From positions 20,559,599 to 20,623,598 of the forward strand of contig NC_088177.1 in NCBI RefSeq assembly GCF_028769735.1: a DNA stretch of 64,000 bases, in the 5' to 3' direction. Both the position numbers and the translations under genes were made by a program. Source of the DNA: Zonotrichia leucophrys gambelii. Its lineage: Eukaryota; Chordata; Aves; Passeriformes; Passerellidae. The notes under the pieces are model-generated. The model made no database searches and had not been told where the DNA came from. It saw only the letters and a program-made list of their open reading frames with translations. Positions 52,101 to 64,000 of the stretch are shown here, piece after piece. How positions within the stretch are numbered: the first letter of the stretch is position 1; every line of letters begins with the position of its first letter.

Positions 52101-55100
52101 GAGATGGTAATTTTTCCTACTGAGATAACTGTCACAACCAGGAGATCATCTTTCAGAGGAGTCTTTCAGTTGTGGCAACTGCCAGTAGGTGAGTTCAGAC
52201 CAGAAAATGACAAATTTCCTTATAATGAAAAAACCCCATCCATACCTCAACAGAACATGATGGATCACCACCATGAAAGCAGCAGCAAGGCCAAATGTCA
52301 CCACCAGCACAGAGGCTGGATTTTAACCTCCCAGCATTTCACACTTTGACTGATCACTGCAGATTATTCAAATCTTACCTATGCTGAGCCACATATCTGG
52401 ACCACAAAGTGTTTAGGGTACAGTCTATCTATACACAGCTCTGAATACTGGAGAGATTGCTCCAAAACCCAGCCAAAAGAGCTGCCTCTATCACTTGCTA
52501 GACATTTACTCTGCAGCAGCCTAGAAGGATCCCAGGAGATCAGACAGCCACTGAGCCCCAGAAATGACTTTTGATGCCCACTGCAAAGGCTGGCATGAGA
52601 CAACAAGCTGTGAAGTCATTAACAGCATCCTGCCACTATTAATGACATGTCCAGCTTATAGGGGAGGGACAGACCAGGGCAGACAAGGCTGACAAGCACA
52701 CCAGAAGTCTGTGGCAGCACACATTCTGGGGCAGAGCTGGAACTCTAGCCCATTCTCATTTAAGACTAGGACTGATGGCTCCAGAAACACCCTTCTCCCT
52801 CCAAGTGTAGTTCAATCTACTTAACTTTTATTTTTATCAGCACATGTGAGGAGTGGTGGAAGAAAAGAATAAGAAAAAAAAATGTCACCTCTAAGTCAAC
52901 AGACAGCCACAGAGAGCCAGGTCTGTGCACACAACAGTTCTGTCAGCCTTGTGAGTAATGCTAGTGTTACTGCTTGTATCCTCACCTCCACAGTTAAAAA
53001 CAATTAGTACTGGTACAGGGCTATTTTGAGATCCATGAGATACTTGAGAACAGATACTTTCTAGTTCGTTTAGGACAATCAATTAAAAAACCTATTTTCA
53101 TAAAACTATTGGGCCTCAAGGTTTTGACTTTACCTTTCCCACATATCTCTAACCACGATGATGATTTTTTTCAATATGCATTATTTCAATTAAAAAGCAT
53201 TTTCATTTTGGTCTACAAAGTACTTTGTATCCAATTCAATATATATACAATTCAATGCACATATACATACTGTTTGACACCTTCTGTTGCAAATCCACAG
53301 ATTACAAGTGTTGCAAGGCCAGCTGGGGCTTACTTGTGAATTTCTGCAAGATTCTGAATTTTTTTCCCCCATCTAAACTTAAGTTTGCAGCCCTTATGTT
53401 TGAAAGACCAGCCCTCCAAATTCAGGCTTTATCCTGGTTATATAAAAAGATTAAGAAAACAAAGATGGCCACGGCTTAAACACCTAAGACAAAAACGGTT
53501 AAGCAGGACTAGAGGCATGATTATCTCCTGCCTGTTCCCATTTAGAGGTCCAGTGAAAACAACATGTTATTGAAATAACCATTTATTTTCCCAGTGTTCT
53601 GCATCTCCACAGCAAAACAAATCCTGTAGTATTCCTGTAGTGGAATAATTACTACATTATCATATGGAAATTAATTTTTTAATACAAGAGTACAAAGAGT
53701 AGGAGTTTAGAATTAGCTGGTACTTCAGGTTCTCTGCCAATTTGTGGCCTGCTTTGCTTTTCCATTGCCAAATTCCACTCAACCTTTTGAGAAAGACAAT
53801 CTTCATGTACTTGATGATCCCAACATTCAAGGCCCAGAAGAGGGCACAAAGTGACCCTGAGGAAGCCATAGGTCAGGCTACCCAAGAACATTTATTAACT
53901 GACCACTCAACCTTTCATCAGTCAAATTCATAACCAAAACCTCAAATGAATTTTTAATTACTTCATATCTGATTTTTACAAAGCTTTGAGAGAGACCATT
54001 TAAAAGGCTGCACTGTATGTATTACTTGCAACACAATCAGAGGAATAAAACCACAATTATTAAATGACTGTTACATCTAAAATTTTAACATCCAATTTCA
54101 AAATTTCAGCCAATTTTTAACCCTGAAGTAATGAAAAATGTGCATTTATAGAAGTCTACATGGTCTACATGAACTCAGTACCAGAGTAGGGAGAAAGGGG
54201 AAAAAACCCAACCTGATGCCTCTGTGTGACACAGAAGTTACAGAAAGTACTTGGTGCCCGGCTCAATTCCCATACCACGTAACTGCCTTTTAAAGCATGT
54301 TAGAAGTATACTTTTCAGCATAAATATCTTCTTATTTTGACACTACCTGCTCCACTATGAAAATGCTGTATTACAGCTCAGAACCATACTATAAAAGTCT
54401 GGCTTATGATTAAATGTCACGTACCATAGTCTGGAGCAGAGTTTTTGTGTTGTTGTTGCTTTTAAGGCACACTGCTAAAGAAAATAAAATACCTTACTAA
54501 ACAAGTATGTTAAAAAAAAAACCTTCTCAAGACATCTATAGCTGCAATGGCAAGAAAGCATAGACCAGATCTGAGAGTTCACAGTTGGTCACAAAACAAA
54601 ACATTACTAGCTATAATATCTTGTTTGAGCATTTGCTGCTCAATCAAGACACATTTTGGAAACATTTTTCTATTTCCTTTTCATCTGCACTATTTCAAGA
54701 GAGCAATTTTAAGGCACAGGGCTGAGAGAAGAAGCAGATCATAGACAATACAGGAGTACTGGAACAAGTACTTGGTCTACAAATTCCAAGAGGGCCATGG
54801 ATATTAAAGTGTGCTTCAAAGAACAACTCTCAAAGTACTACTTAGAACTGCAGTCTAAGTAACTTGTTTTCATTGCTAATCTACAAATTGAAGTAACCTA
54901 AGCAAATATTTAAGTATTCTGAAATATGTAAATCTGAAAATGGTGTAAACCCACAGATTTCTATGTTAGTTCAGTGGGCACATGCTAGACCCCATGTCCT
55001 GCAGTATTAGGCCTATTCAGCTACATTTGGGGAATTTGTCCTGACCTACAGGGGTGTAAGAATCCGTGTATCCATTTGGGGAACTGTCTACATCAAAAAT

Positions 55101-57594
55101 GGCTGGGGATTGCAGCTTCTCAGAGTGCTGGCGAAACCACTGTAGCAAAAAGGGCTGTATAATTCCCAGTAAGATGTAGCACAGCACAGTCCATTGTCAT
55201 ACACAGCCCACTGCACATCCGCCAGCCCACAGGAGGAAAAGTAAAAGCACTTGGCAGGTGACTTTCTGCAGAGGGTCCGAGAACTTTGCCGCTCACCAGG
55301 AAGCAAAATAGAGCTGCAGGTTGGAGCTGCTCACTGATGCTGTCAGAGGGCAAGAAGAGCATCCCTATGGAACAAATGCTCATCCAAGCTCCTGTGCACT
55401 TGAGCTGCAGCTGCAATCTGAAGGCCAGTGAGGGCAGAGAGGACTAATGGCATCACTAGGGCCCCAAAGAGCTTTAACCTCGACTCAAAATAAATTTCTC
55501 TATATTCATTCTAAGAACCACTTCTTACCCATCCTTGTCTATCACTGACTGCATCCACTGTCTTTCCTCATGTTTCCTCAGCACTTACAGCCACAATGAT
55601 ATTAAATAGATGCCACTGATGAGGACTGGGAAAGGGAAAACAAGGAGACTACGGGTGTATCTGAAACTGTAACTCAGCATAATCCCTAGCAAATCCATGG
55701 AAGACTAAACAAAACAGATGATCCCAGCTTTGGGCAACTCTGTAGGCTAATAAACACCTGGTACTCCAGAAGTTCAGGAGGTAAGGTGGGCTCAGTGGAG
55801 TATGAACATGGCACTACCTTTTTCTGCAGAACTCACACTATTTAAACATGCAATTTTTCCCATATTCCCTAATTGTTCCAATATTAGGCATTATGGTACC
55901 AAGGGTGATCTGCACAGATTAATCGCTTTGCCTTCAATATAAACGTCTTAAATTTTTATTCCAGCAAAGAATTTAGAGTTTATTTTACTGAAGAAAGGCA
56001 ATGTGACAGTTCTTTTTAGAAATGCACTAATACAGAAGTAATGACAAGGAAATTGTTTATCTTGTCTGGTTTGCAAACATTTCTTTATATCTAATACAAT
56101 ATTAGCTAAGATAATCACTGTGATAAAATTATTTTTCATTGAAATCACATGTATACAAAGTGACTGATAAAATGGCAGCCAAACCAAATATTTAGCTTTA
56201 AAGGAGAAACATTACCTGACAAAAGAAAAAAAAAGAATGCTAAGTTAAGGCTCTCAACCTTCACTTTTCTAGTTACATCTAAACTTCAAGCAGAAAGCAA
56301 TGCTGCACCACTCTCCATTACAGTGACCATACCAAATACCTGCAATAAAAAATTGTGAGCAGACCATCAGCAGTACCTCTTCATTTCTCTGCTTTTGTCA
56401 GCTTGCATCCAAAAAGCAGCACAACTTTGCTGTTAATTGGCTCTATTTGTCCCTTCCGATCTCCCTCTACCACTGGATAGCACCTTCCCAGTTTTCTTAG
56501 GAGTGAAGGAAAAAGTCCCATTTTCTGAGGAGCAGTTAACAACTGAAAGTAAGTGTTCCACAAAAGGGTAAAGAACCAGCATCAAATAAAGAAAGAAAAA
56601 GTCAAATTGTTTTTAAGTAGATTTGAATACTCCAAAAACATAATTAAAAATGTGATTAATTTTTCATAAAATAAGTCCACTTTGTCTTATATAAAAGCAA
56701 AATCTTTACCATTTTTTTACCTACCTGGAGCAACTGAGCAGATGCAAACACCTTAATAATGATAATCATCCAATATATAATGCAAAGAAATTAACTTAAG
56801 AATAATTCCACATCACAAATCCGGAATACAGAAATATTTTGCAAACACATTCAGATATTAAACATCCTTTAAATGGACAAATCTGCCAAAAGTTATCCTT
56901 AATACAAATATAACTATCATAAAACTTAAATATCAACAAGAACAATTCACAAACAAGCACTGGCTTGGGAATGGAACTGCAGATCAATCACTGCTGAGGG
57001 CACACTGGGCACCTGCAAACTTTGGATAAGCTGGTTTTCAACACCTATAACATTCACTGCAAACAAGCTAAAAAGTCTACATCAGAACATATACTGACCT
57101 TGCAGACAATAATGGTTACTTAAAATCTTGTAAAAATCTTTGAAGTTTAAGCTCTCCCTAAAAAGCTTTACTATAATTTATCAGAAAAAAATTGGCAAAA
57201 CTATCAGTTATTTTCAGGTTTAGATAAAGTTTAAAAGACTAAGAACATAGCTGAGAAATCACGGGAAGCACCTGAAATATTTAAATTGTCAAAATCAAAC
57301 CCCATACTGGTACTAAGAGTCTTCTGTCAATCAGAAATTGTTGAAAAATATGCTGAACATATTGTAGTGCAGATGAATCACTTCACCATCTAAAGAAGTA
57401 TTACCTACATATTTTCAGCAAGTTAAGTCACTTCTCAATCAGTCAACATCTGCCCAATCTCAACTGCTTAGGTAAAGCTACACATTTCTGTTTTGTCAAA
57501 GATTACCAATTTCAAGGGTTTTGGGAACTTGTTTTCTAGAACTCACTGGAAATCTGAGAAATTAGGAAGAGTTTAAAAAAAATCTGTCAACAAC

Positions 57595-57610
57595 TGTTTC
57601 TATAGAAACA
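57595..57610. other. Perfect 16-bp palindrome
   Basis: TGTTTCTATAGAAACA is its own reverse complement. Its half-sites (GTTTC/GAAAC) resemble, with mismatches, the RFX X-box arrangement GTTGCC/GGCAAC. It lies in intron without repeat context. Confidence 0.8.
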
Positions 57611-57849
57611 AATACTGAACCTGCAATAACAAGGTTAAGGTTATTAGCTTAGTGGACTGTGAGAACTCTATTAAAAAATAAAGTTCACAGGGTCCTAAAA
57701 TCACCACTTCTCAAAACAGAAACTGAAATCCAGCTAGTTCATTTAGATTTTCATTTGACTAAAAAAAAAAAGTGCACCTTAAGACATAAATCCCAAAGCT
57801 TTTCATAATAACGAGCTTACATACTAAACACAAGAAGCATTAAGAGATC

Positions 57850-57956
57850 TGATAAAAAAAAAAAACCAACATAAAACTCTAAAACAAAACAAAAAAACCC
57901 CAAACCAAACAAAAAAAGCCAACCAAACACCCTAACAAACCAAGCCAAATAAAACA
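57850..57956 (+). repeat. A/C-rich low-complexity tract
   Basis: An A12 run is followed by about 95 bases made almost wholly of A and C, with words such as ACAAAACAAAAAAACC, CCAAACCAAAC and AGCCAACCAAACACC. It changes sharply at about 57957 into GC-rich sequence. The cause of the bias is unknown. Confidence 0.85.
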
Positions 57957-58095
57957 ATGTGGGATTTAGCCCTTGCACAGCCCATGAGCCCCAGCTATGG
58001 GCACTGAGCTGGGGGAGCCACCTGCCAGCTCAGCCCTGGATGCTGGAGCCACAGCCACAACCAGCCCTTCAAGGCAGCCCACAAAGCATTAATGC
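57957..58095. other. GC-rich segment abutting the A/C-rich tract
   Basis: About 140 bases rich in CAGCC, GGAGCC and AGCTGGGG words sit in otherwise AT-rich intron. There is no recognisable coding match and few CpGs. It could be part of an insertion together with the neighbouring A/C tract, but no family is recognised. Confidence 0.4.
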
Positions 58096-61000
58096 AACCC
58101 AGCACATTTTTAAAATACAGCTCCTGAAAATTTGCTCTTTAAAAATCTTAGTGCAATAAAGCCTAATCTCTACAGTAGCTCCCACAAATTATGGCATCTC
58201 TCCAGCATTCACCCTGGGAATTACAACATCTCAACTTGGTTTGACATCATAAATTTACACACCAATAAAAGTTTTGGTGAGAAAGGAAATAGCAGCATAA
58301 GAACCTGGCTTGCAGAGTCAGTAGCAGATCCACAGAAAAGTTAATCCACACTTATATCTTTATTTTAGTACTTGGGGTCAAGCATAATTATTTGAAAGCA
58401 AACACACAAAGAAAATCATGGTTTAGAAGTCACCCTGCCAACAAAACCTGACAAATCTATGGCAAGCAAGGTATACCCAGTATTTCACGTACAGAGTACT
58501 TTAGTAGTTCTTTACACAAAATAAAAATCTGCTCTGAAACAAAGATTAATTGTACCAACTAAAGAAAAATCTCAGACACACACCAAATATGCATTAGATC
58601 AAGCACCAAAACTATTTAAAATAAATTAAAAATTTTCCCAGCAAATAAAAACATATTAACTATGTTAGCTTTAAGTCATTAAACCACCAGACCAAATCTT
58701 GTGACGTGGGATGGATGGATCATCAAAAAACCAAAAATCGTTATCTGGGTGGGGAAACTGTGAGTTAATGGAGAAATTGAATTTTCACTATTTAAAAGAG
58801 GACACAAACATTCTGCTTTGGCATCTGTTCCTAGGTTCTACTGCAGCAGACAACGAGAAAACCACCAGAATTTTAGCTGTCAAAACAAATCCTCAAATTA
58901 AAGAAAGGAGGAAGAAGTAAGCACTGAACAATTACACACTTCCAGCACCACAAGTCTAGCATTTAATCAGGAAAAAAAGTATGCAAGAAGGATGGATGCA
59001 GTCTTAACACTCAGCCAAATGCTAGGAGGATGACTAAATTGGAAAGGAACTCAGACACCACACGCCCAGTTTTACAACAAAGTGCTGAGATCTATGAAAA
59101 AACCTGGACTCAGACTCAAGTGTTACTTATCACTGCCAGGGCATCTAAACACATGCTCAGCTTTAGGCACTCCAACAAAATCCCCTTGGTCTGGAGACAA
59201 GGCCCCGTGCCGAGCACCTTCGTACACGGCTCTCTGGATCGGGCAGTGCAAGTCTGCTCTTCTGATTTATAACACTGAAACAAGGCACCGATGCTGAAAA
59301 ATGGTTACAGCAAAGCAATGAGACACTTCCACTGCAGGAAGGTACAGAACCCCTTTAAGAAATGTTCATTATATTGCTGAATTGAAAATCCAGCTTTATT
59401 TATCGCTAAATGCAATTATTTCTTCTACACACAATTTAACATTTACATTCCTTTTCAGTTTCAGTTTTACATTCTGCATTGTAATCATCCCTTTATTTAA
59501 AGTGTTTGGCAAATTGCAATGTTATTACTTTGATTCTTTTATTTTAAAATCAAATTTTAAAAAGACACACACACTTAATGTAATTGCCTTCATGAACAAT
59601 CCATATGTGGGTTTTAACAAGTTTCTTCAAGGGGAGACCCTGGGAAAAAGACACTTGTGGAAAGGTCACAGCACCATAAATGAATTGGGACATCAGTGCT
59701 TAGCTATCATTTAATGTCATAGTAAATACTGAACTGGGATGCAAATTACAAATACATCTCACTCTCCTGAAAGCTTTTGACATCACAGAACCCAAGACCA
59801 TCACACTGCCTTTGAAGTTGGTCACTAGAGACCAATTTGAAAAGAACCCCACTGACTACAGCTTTAAACAGATTTTCAAACTTCAACAGGTGATGTTCCT
59901 GTCATCTGAACTGATCTGACTTCCGAAGAAGACAAGGACACCACTGCAGTAGCTACTACTACTAATGAAGAGTTCAGAGATTACAGAATCTACATGCAAG
60001 CAAACAAACAACAGTTTTGGAATCTGAGCCTGCATTCCAGCCTACCAAAAAAAAACCACAGAAGTAGAACCTAGATTTTCAAAATACTGTTCAAATCTTT
60101 CTTTTGATGTTTTGTAAACAATGTTTTTAAAAGGCAACTGTCATAAATGTAACTGAAAGGAATTCAAGACATTGGAAAAACCCCTTCTCAAAGTTTTCTA
60201 GTTTTCAAGCAGCATGTAAGAACTGCAGTTCATATCTGAGGAATACAGCATCAAGTCACATCAATATCAGCAAGTCCATAAGGACACATGACTAATCAGA
60301 CCATCTTGAAATTAATTTTTCCTTCTGTAGAGACTAAAGAAAGGAAACAGTTGTTGAAAGAACATGCTCTTCTACCAGGGTCTATATTTTAGAAATAAAA
60401 TACTTTCTGTTCACAGGAATTATTAACTTCTTTGCATATATACACATCCTTTCATACATTTACTATGAAATTGAAATTTCAATACTGTCATGTTATTAAT
60501 ACCCAGCAATACCTACAATCAGCAGTTACTACTGAATGTGTAAACAGGTGCAAGTTAGTGCATATTTTTCCATATTTTATGAAATACGTTCCATGATACT
60601 AAGGCAGGTGGGTAAATCAACTGCTCTTCTTCACAAATTGAATTTGATACCAGACTGCTGGCACAAATTAGCTTGTGATCCGATCCAAAATGTTTCTTAT
60701 TAAAAATGGAAAATTCCCAACAGTACTTCAGTTTTCTGTATAACTGAACCATACCAAGCAGACAGGGAAGAATGCTTTTCTGTTTAACTGAACAAATTAA
60801 ACAGGCAAATTTAGTCTGAAAATAATAGCCTGAAAAGTATAACAGCCAATTCCTTTTTGCTTCACCATGCAACATGTCTTTGCCTATAAAAAGGGGAAAA
60901 TTGACAATTAAGAAGCTGCAATTCTTGACCTTGAATATAGAAAGACCAGTCATTAAAAAGAAAGCTTATTTAATTTAAAATCAGGTTGCATTTACAAAGA

Positions 61001-61239
61001 TCTCAAATGAGCACTGGACTCAACCATCTCTTCCTTCGCCATCTTCCATATAATCATCAATTTAGAAAACCTCTTCCAGATTCTAGGGCTCATTCTACAG
61101 AACTTGCAACTTGCTGCTTTTTCCTCCCACCCCTCTTCTTCACTGTAGTCTTTTAAGAGCAAAGTTTCAGTCCACAGCCATTGTTTGGGTTGTTTGCTAG
61201 CGCACGAGGAGTAACACAGAACAGACCTCATGCAGCAGA

Positions 61240-61710
61240 CAATGAGCCATGTCAGAAATCATCCTCGGTGGTCCCTGTGCTCTCCAGCTTTGCGAGCACA
61301 TCTTCAGCACACCAAACCCTGAGGGCATGTCCCCGGCTCCAGCACTGCCCGTGCAGATGGGAACAGGCAGAGCCAGGTGGGATGGAGACACAGCCAGAAG
61401 AAGCTCGTCCATTGGGACAAGCTCAGGACTGAAATGCAAGTAATTACATTGGGCTTTGCTTTAAAGGTGCAAGTTGGTCTTTCAGCAGTGTGCTTCCAAA
61501 CTAAGTGCCTGCTCCAACACAGCTGGCAAAGATGATGCTGGGCTCAGCACTGCCCAGGAAGCCCTGGCAGTGCATCAGCAGCAGCTCAGCCCCCTGCCCA
61601 GAGGGCACAGCCCCTCTCTGGTAACTTCCCTAGCAGGGGGGACATCACAGCTCAGCACCAACAGCCCACCTCTTACAAGGGCTGAGCCTTGGAGCTCTCC
61701 GCATGACACA
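61240..61710. other. GC-rich block of unknown origin
   Basis: About 470 bases are enriched in CAGCACTGCCC, AGCAGCAGCTCAGCCCC and similar words. The frames of 64-83 codons seen on both strands match nothing recognised. No CR1 landmarks are visible. Confidence 0.4.
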
Positions 61711-64000
61711 CCTTAGGCAATCAAGGAGCCTGCACTAAAACAGATGCAGCCAAACAATTGTTTCTGAATTGGGGGAAATTTGATTTAAGTACTTTTTTCC
61801 TTATGGAATTTTGATACAGCATTCTACTCCCTCATTCATGGTAATTTCCTATCAGCCATTCACTGGAAAATCCAACAAAAACACTTTACTGCACTGACTT
61901 ACATTTCTTCCCAAGTTAAGTTACAGAAAATTGATAATTCACTATCAAGTCAAATTATCCAGAGATCAAGATTTTAATAATAGATGTTTTTATCAAAAAC
62001 AAAATTGAAAGAAGTGTTTGTTTTCATGTCTAATAATACTGCAATCTTTACCACACTGTTGGAATTGACTCAACATAAAGCCGACTATGAAACCAAGATT
62101 CAGATCTGCCTTGGGGAAAAAGAGGAGTATTTCAAAAAACAATTAAAACAATTTATGTCAACCCATCTGACCATCCTCTTCAACACTGCAAAGTCAAACT
62201 ACCCGTAACTTGCTGTGAAATTTGGCAGAAAAATAACTTAGCTCAAAAATCTGCTGTATTTGCTGTTTTCATTATAGAGACCTTTCCCACAGCCTATGCA
62301 ACATCTATGTTTACCCTGGGTGCCCATATTACTAAACATCAATACAATCTGTGTTTATATCATCTCCACACTAATCAGATCGATTACATCTGATATATTG
62401 CCCTGCCACACCATCATAAGACTAATCAAACAAATGGAGCTGCAGGGAGATGAAGCTGATATATAGGTCTTTAATACTGCTTTTTTTTGGTTTTATTTTT
62501 TTCATGCTCATGAGCACCGCTGCCATAGGAAACAACTGTCACAGAGCTTCCAGCAAATAACAGGCACTACATAAGTAGCACTGCACAGCTTTGTTAGGGG
62601 ACATCCAATCACAATATAATCCAGCACAGTACAACAAAAACAACCTTGAATGAGAAATGAGGCTGCTGGTCTCACTGCACCTCTGAGAGAAATAGAACAC
62701 GCTATTTGAGAACTCCCCAAGAGTGCCTTAGGGTAACAGCAGGACACTGACTAACAGCCATTTGCCTGGGCAATCCTTAAAGAACTTTCTCAAAAGACAT
62801 ACAGAGATAACCTTGCAATAAAAAATGTCTTTATAAACATTATAGCTTTGCAAATTTTTATTACAGCAAGACTCTTTCACAGTTAATCACTGTCTACTGT
62901 ATTATTCCTGAACAAAGAAATTTAATTTACCCAAGTCATTATCTTTTGAATTCCCTTTCATCTCTAGAAGCAGCCAACATTATTTCTAGAGCATTATTAA
63001 TCTCATTTACAGCTAGCAAACCAAGATATAAACTGCATGTATCAGTGAAACATACTTTATCTATTACAGAGCTGTTAAAAGCATTCCAGTTCATTTCTAG
63101 GTCTACTGAAGCCATACTCCATCTTAACATATAGAATGAAAAACTAGACTACAAAAATTTCTTTCCATGGTCCAAAATGGACTGATAAAGATAACAGGGA
63201 TGTAAATACATAATTGTTTTTGAATGCTCTCTGATCTAGCTTTGTTTTCTTCGATTAATAATATTTTTTAAGAAATTGTTCTTTTCAAAGGTTTTTTGTT
63301 TGCTTTTTTCTTTCAAACAAAAAGAGTTCTTTGTAATAAAATCAACATTTATACAGCATTGTCTGTACTCTTGACATCCTGTTTCCCTGATGGGAACTGT
63401 GTGAATTCTAACCACTGGCACTCTTGGAACAGTCCAAGAGTCCAAGTCACAGAGGGCTAACAGCCTACCAGCCCATAGTGACATAGAAATAGGTTATTCC
63501 ATGCATACGTCAAAAAACTTTCATAACTTTCCTATCTTCCATAAAGATAGATGGGTGTTTTTCTTATGGAGCTACCAACAGAGCTGCTATGCAGACAGAT
63601 TGGTCTCATCAGCAGAGAGAATTGTTGACCAAGATGCCAGGACAGGTTGCTGTGTACTGCTGGCTCACGTTTCAGTCCTCTCTGAGCTGATGATCAGCAC
63701 ATCCACCACCTGAGCAGAACTAACAGCCAACTGCACTGCATAAGAAGGTCATTCAGAACAGGGCTGCGATGAACACCCAGCAAAGAGAAGGGGTTGCTGG
63801 CCAGCATCTCATTTAAGTTCCAGGGAATGCAGGGGACTAACTCTATGCTGAATGACTTGTGTTCTGTATATGTTAAAGTGGCTTCTTTAAATGAAAATAT
63901 AGCAAAAGGAGAAAAGAAAGATATTCTAAAACATGGACTAAAAAAGCCCTACTGTACCACCTCTAGCCAAGAGCCATAAATATCTAACATTTACTGAGTA

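Larger units (their letters stand above)
1..64000 (-). other. PARD3B: PARD3B gene body (partial; both ends outside the window)
   Basis: Two consecutive in-phase coding exons on the minus strand place the window inside PARD3B. Transcription runs from high to low coordinates. No start codon exon, PDZ-encoding exon or 3' end was found, so the window holds only about 277 coding bases in 64 kb. PARD3B is a very large gene with long introns in other vertebrates, which fits. Whether the outermost parts of the window are still intron is inferred from the absence of any other recognisable gene. Confidence 0.85.
33123..64000 (-). other. PARD3B: Intron upstream of the 169-bp exon (at least 30.9 kb, 5' end not in window)
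   Basis: This stretch should contain the intron that follows the exon encoding the DPGYW to VEDKDK part of the N-terminal domain. I looked on the minus strand for that exon and did not find it, so it probably lies beyond 64000. The acceptor at the low-coordinate end is TTTTGTTTTGATAG, with a modest pyrimidine tract. Contents are mostly unique AT-rich sequence, with an old CR1 at 41.3-41.7 kb, GC-richer blocks at 35.7-36.55, 47.88-48.12, 52.4-52.8, 55.1-55.44, 57.96-58.09 and 61.24-61.7 kb, an A21 run and an A/C-rich tract. Open frames here are short and unrecognised. Confidence 0.75.

Noticed and set aside
60555..60953. 132-codon minus-strand frame in PARD3B orientation
   Set aside because: There are no splice context, family match or codon pattern suggesting an exon; treated as chance.
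1..64000. CRISPR array, tRNA, rRNA or a prokaryote-like gene cluster
   Set aside because: No regularly spaced repeats, RNA gene signatures or dense coding were seen; the sequence is vertebrate intron.

Overview
The window looks like bird nuclear DNA. It is AT-rich, has low repeat density, and its recognisable interspersed repeats are CR1-type LINE fragments plus one LTR-like insertion. I saw no Alu-like or other abundant SINEs. CR1 dominance in otherwise sparse DNA is typical of birds; the LTR-like piece resembles avian ERV LTRs, but I cannot name the species or order.

Nearly the whole window is intron of one very large gene on the minus strand, PARD3B (PAR3-like cell polarity scaffold). Two coding exons can be read directly. 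The first (32954-33122) matches the end of the N-terminal oligomerisation domain and the start of the following linker. The second (17594-17701) encodes the next linker segment with an RRSSDP motif. They are in phase with each other: the first ends after one base of a Gly codon and the second supplies the other two. The intron between them is about 15.3 kb. The preceding intron runs from 33123 past the right edge (at least 30.9 kb), and the following one from 17593 past the left edge (at least 17.6 kb). I searched for neighbouring PARD3B exons by eye and did not find them.

Region by region: 1-17.6 kb is intron with a GC-rich block (4.86-5.30 kb), a plus-strand CR1 (11.36-11.67 kb) and a minus-strand CR1 split by an LTR-like element (13.12-14.17 kb). 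17.7-32.95 kb is intron with an 11-bp tandem repeat, a fragment of an ancient LINE-like repeat (25.18-25.42 kb) and a CR1 about 110 bp past the upstream exon's donor. 33.1-64 kb is intron with a GC-rich block (35.7-36.55 kb), an old CR1 (41.3-41.7 kb), a 21-base A run, an A/C-rich tract, a further GC-rich block (61.2-61.7 kb) and several repeat-free stretches that could be regulatory.

There is no sign of tRNA, rRNA, CRISPR, a bacterial-style operon or a self-contained novel system. Almost all open reading frames are chance frames in intron or frames through CR1. The useful result is the placement of PARD3B exons and the repeat history of the introns.
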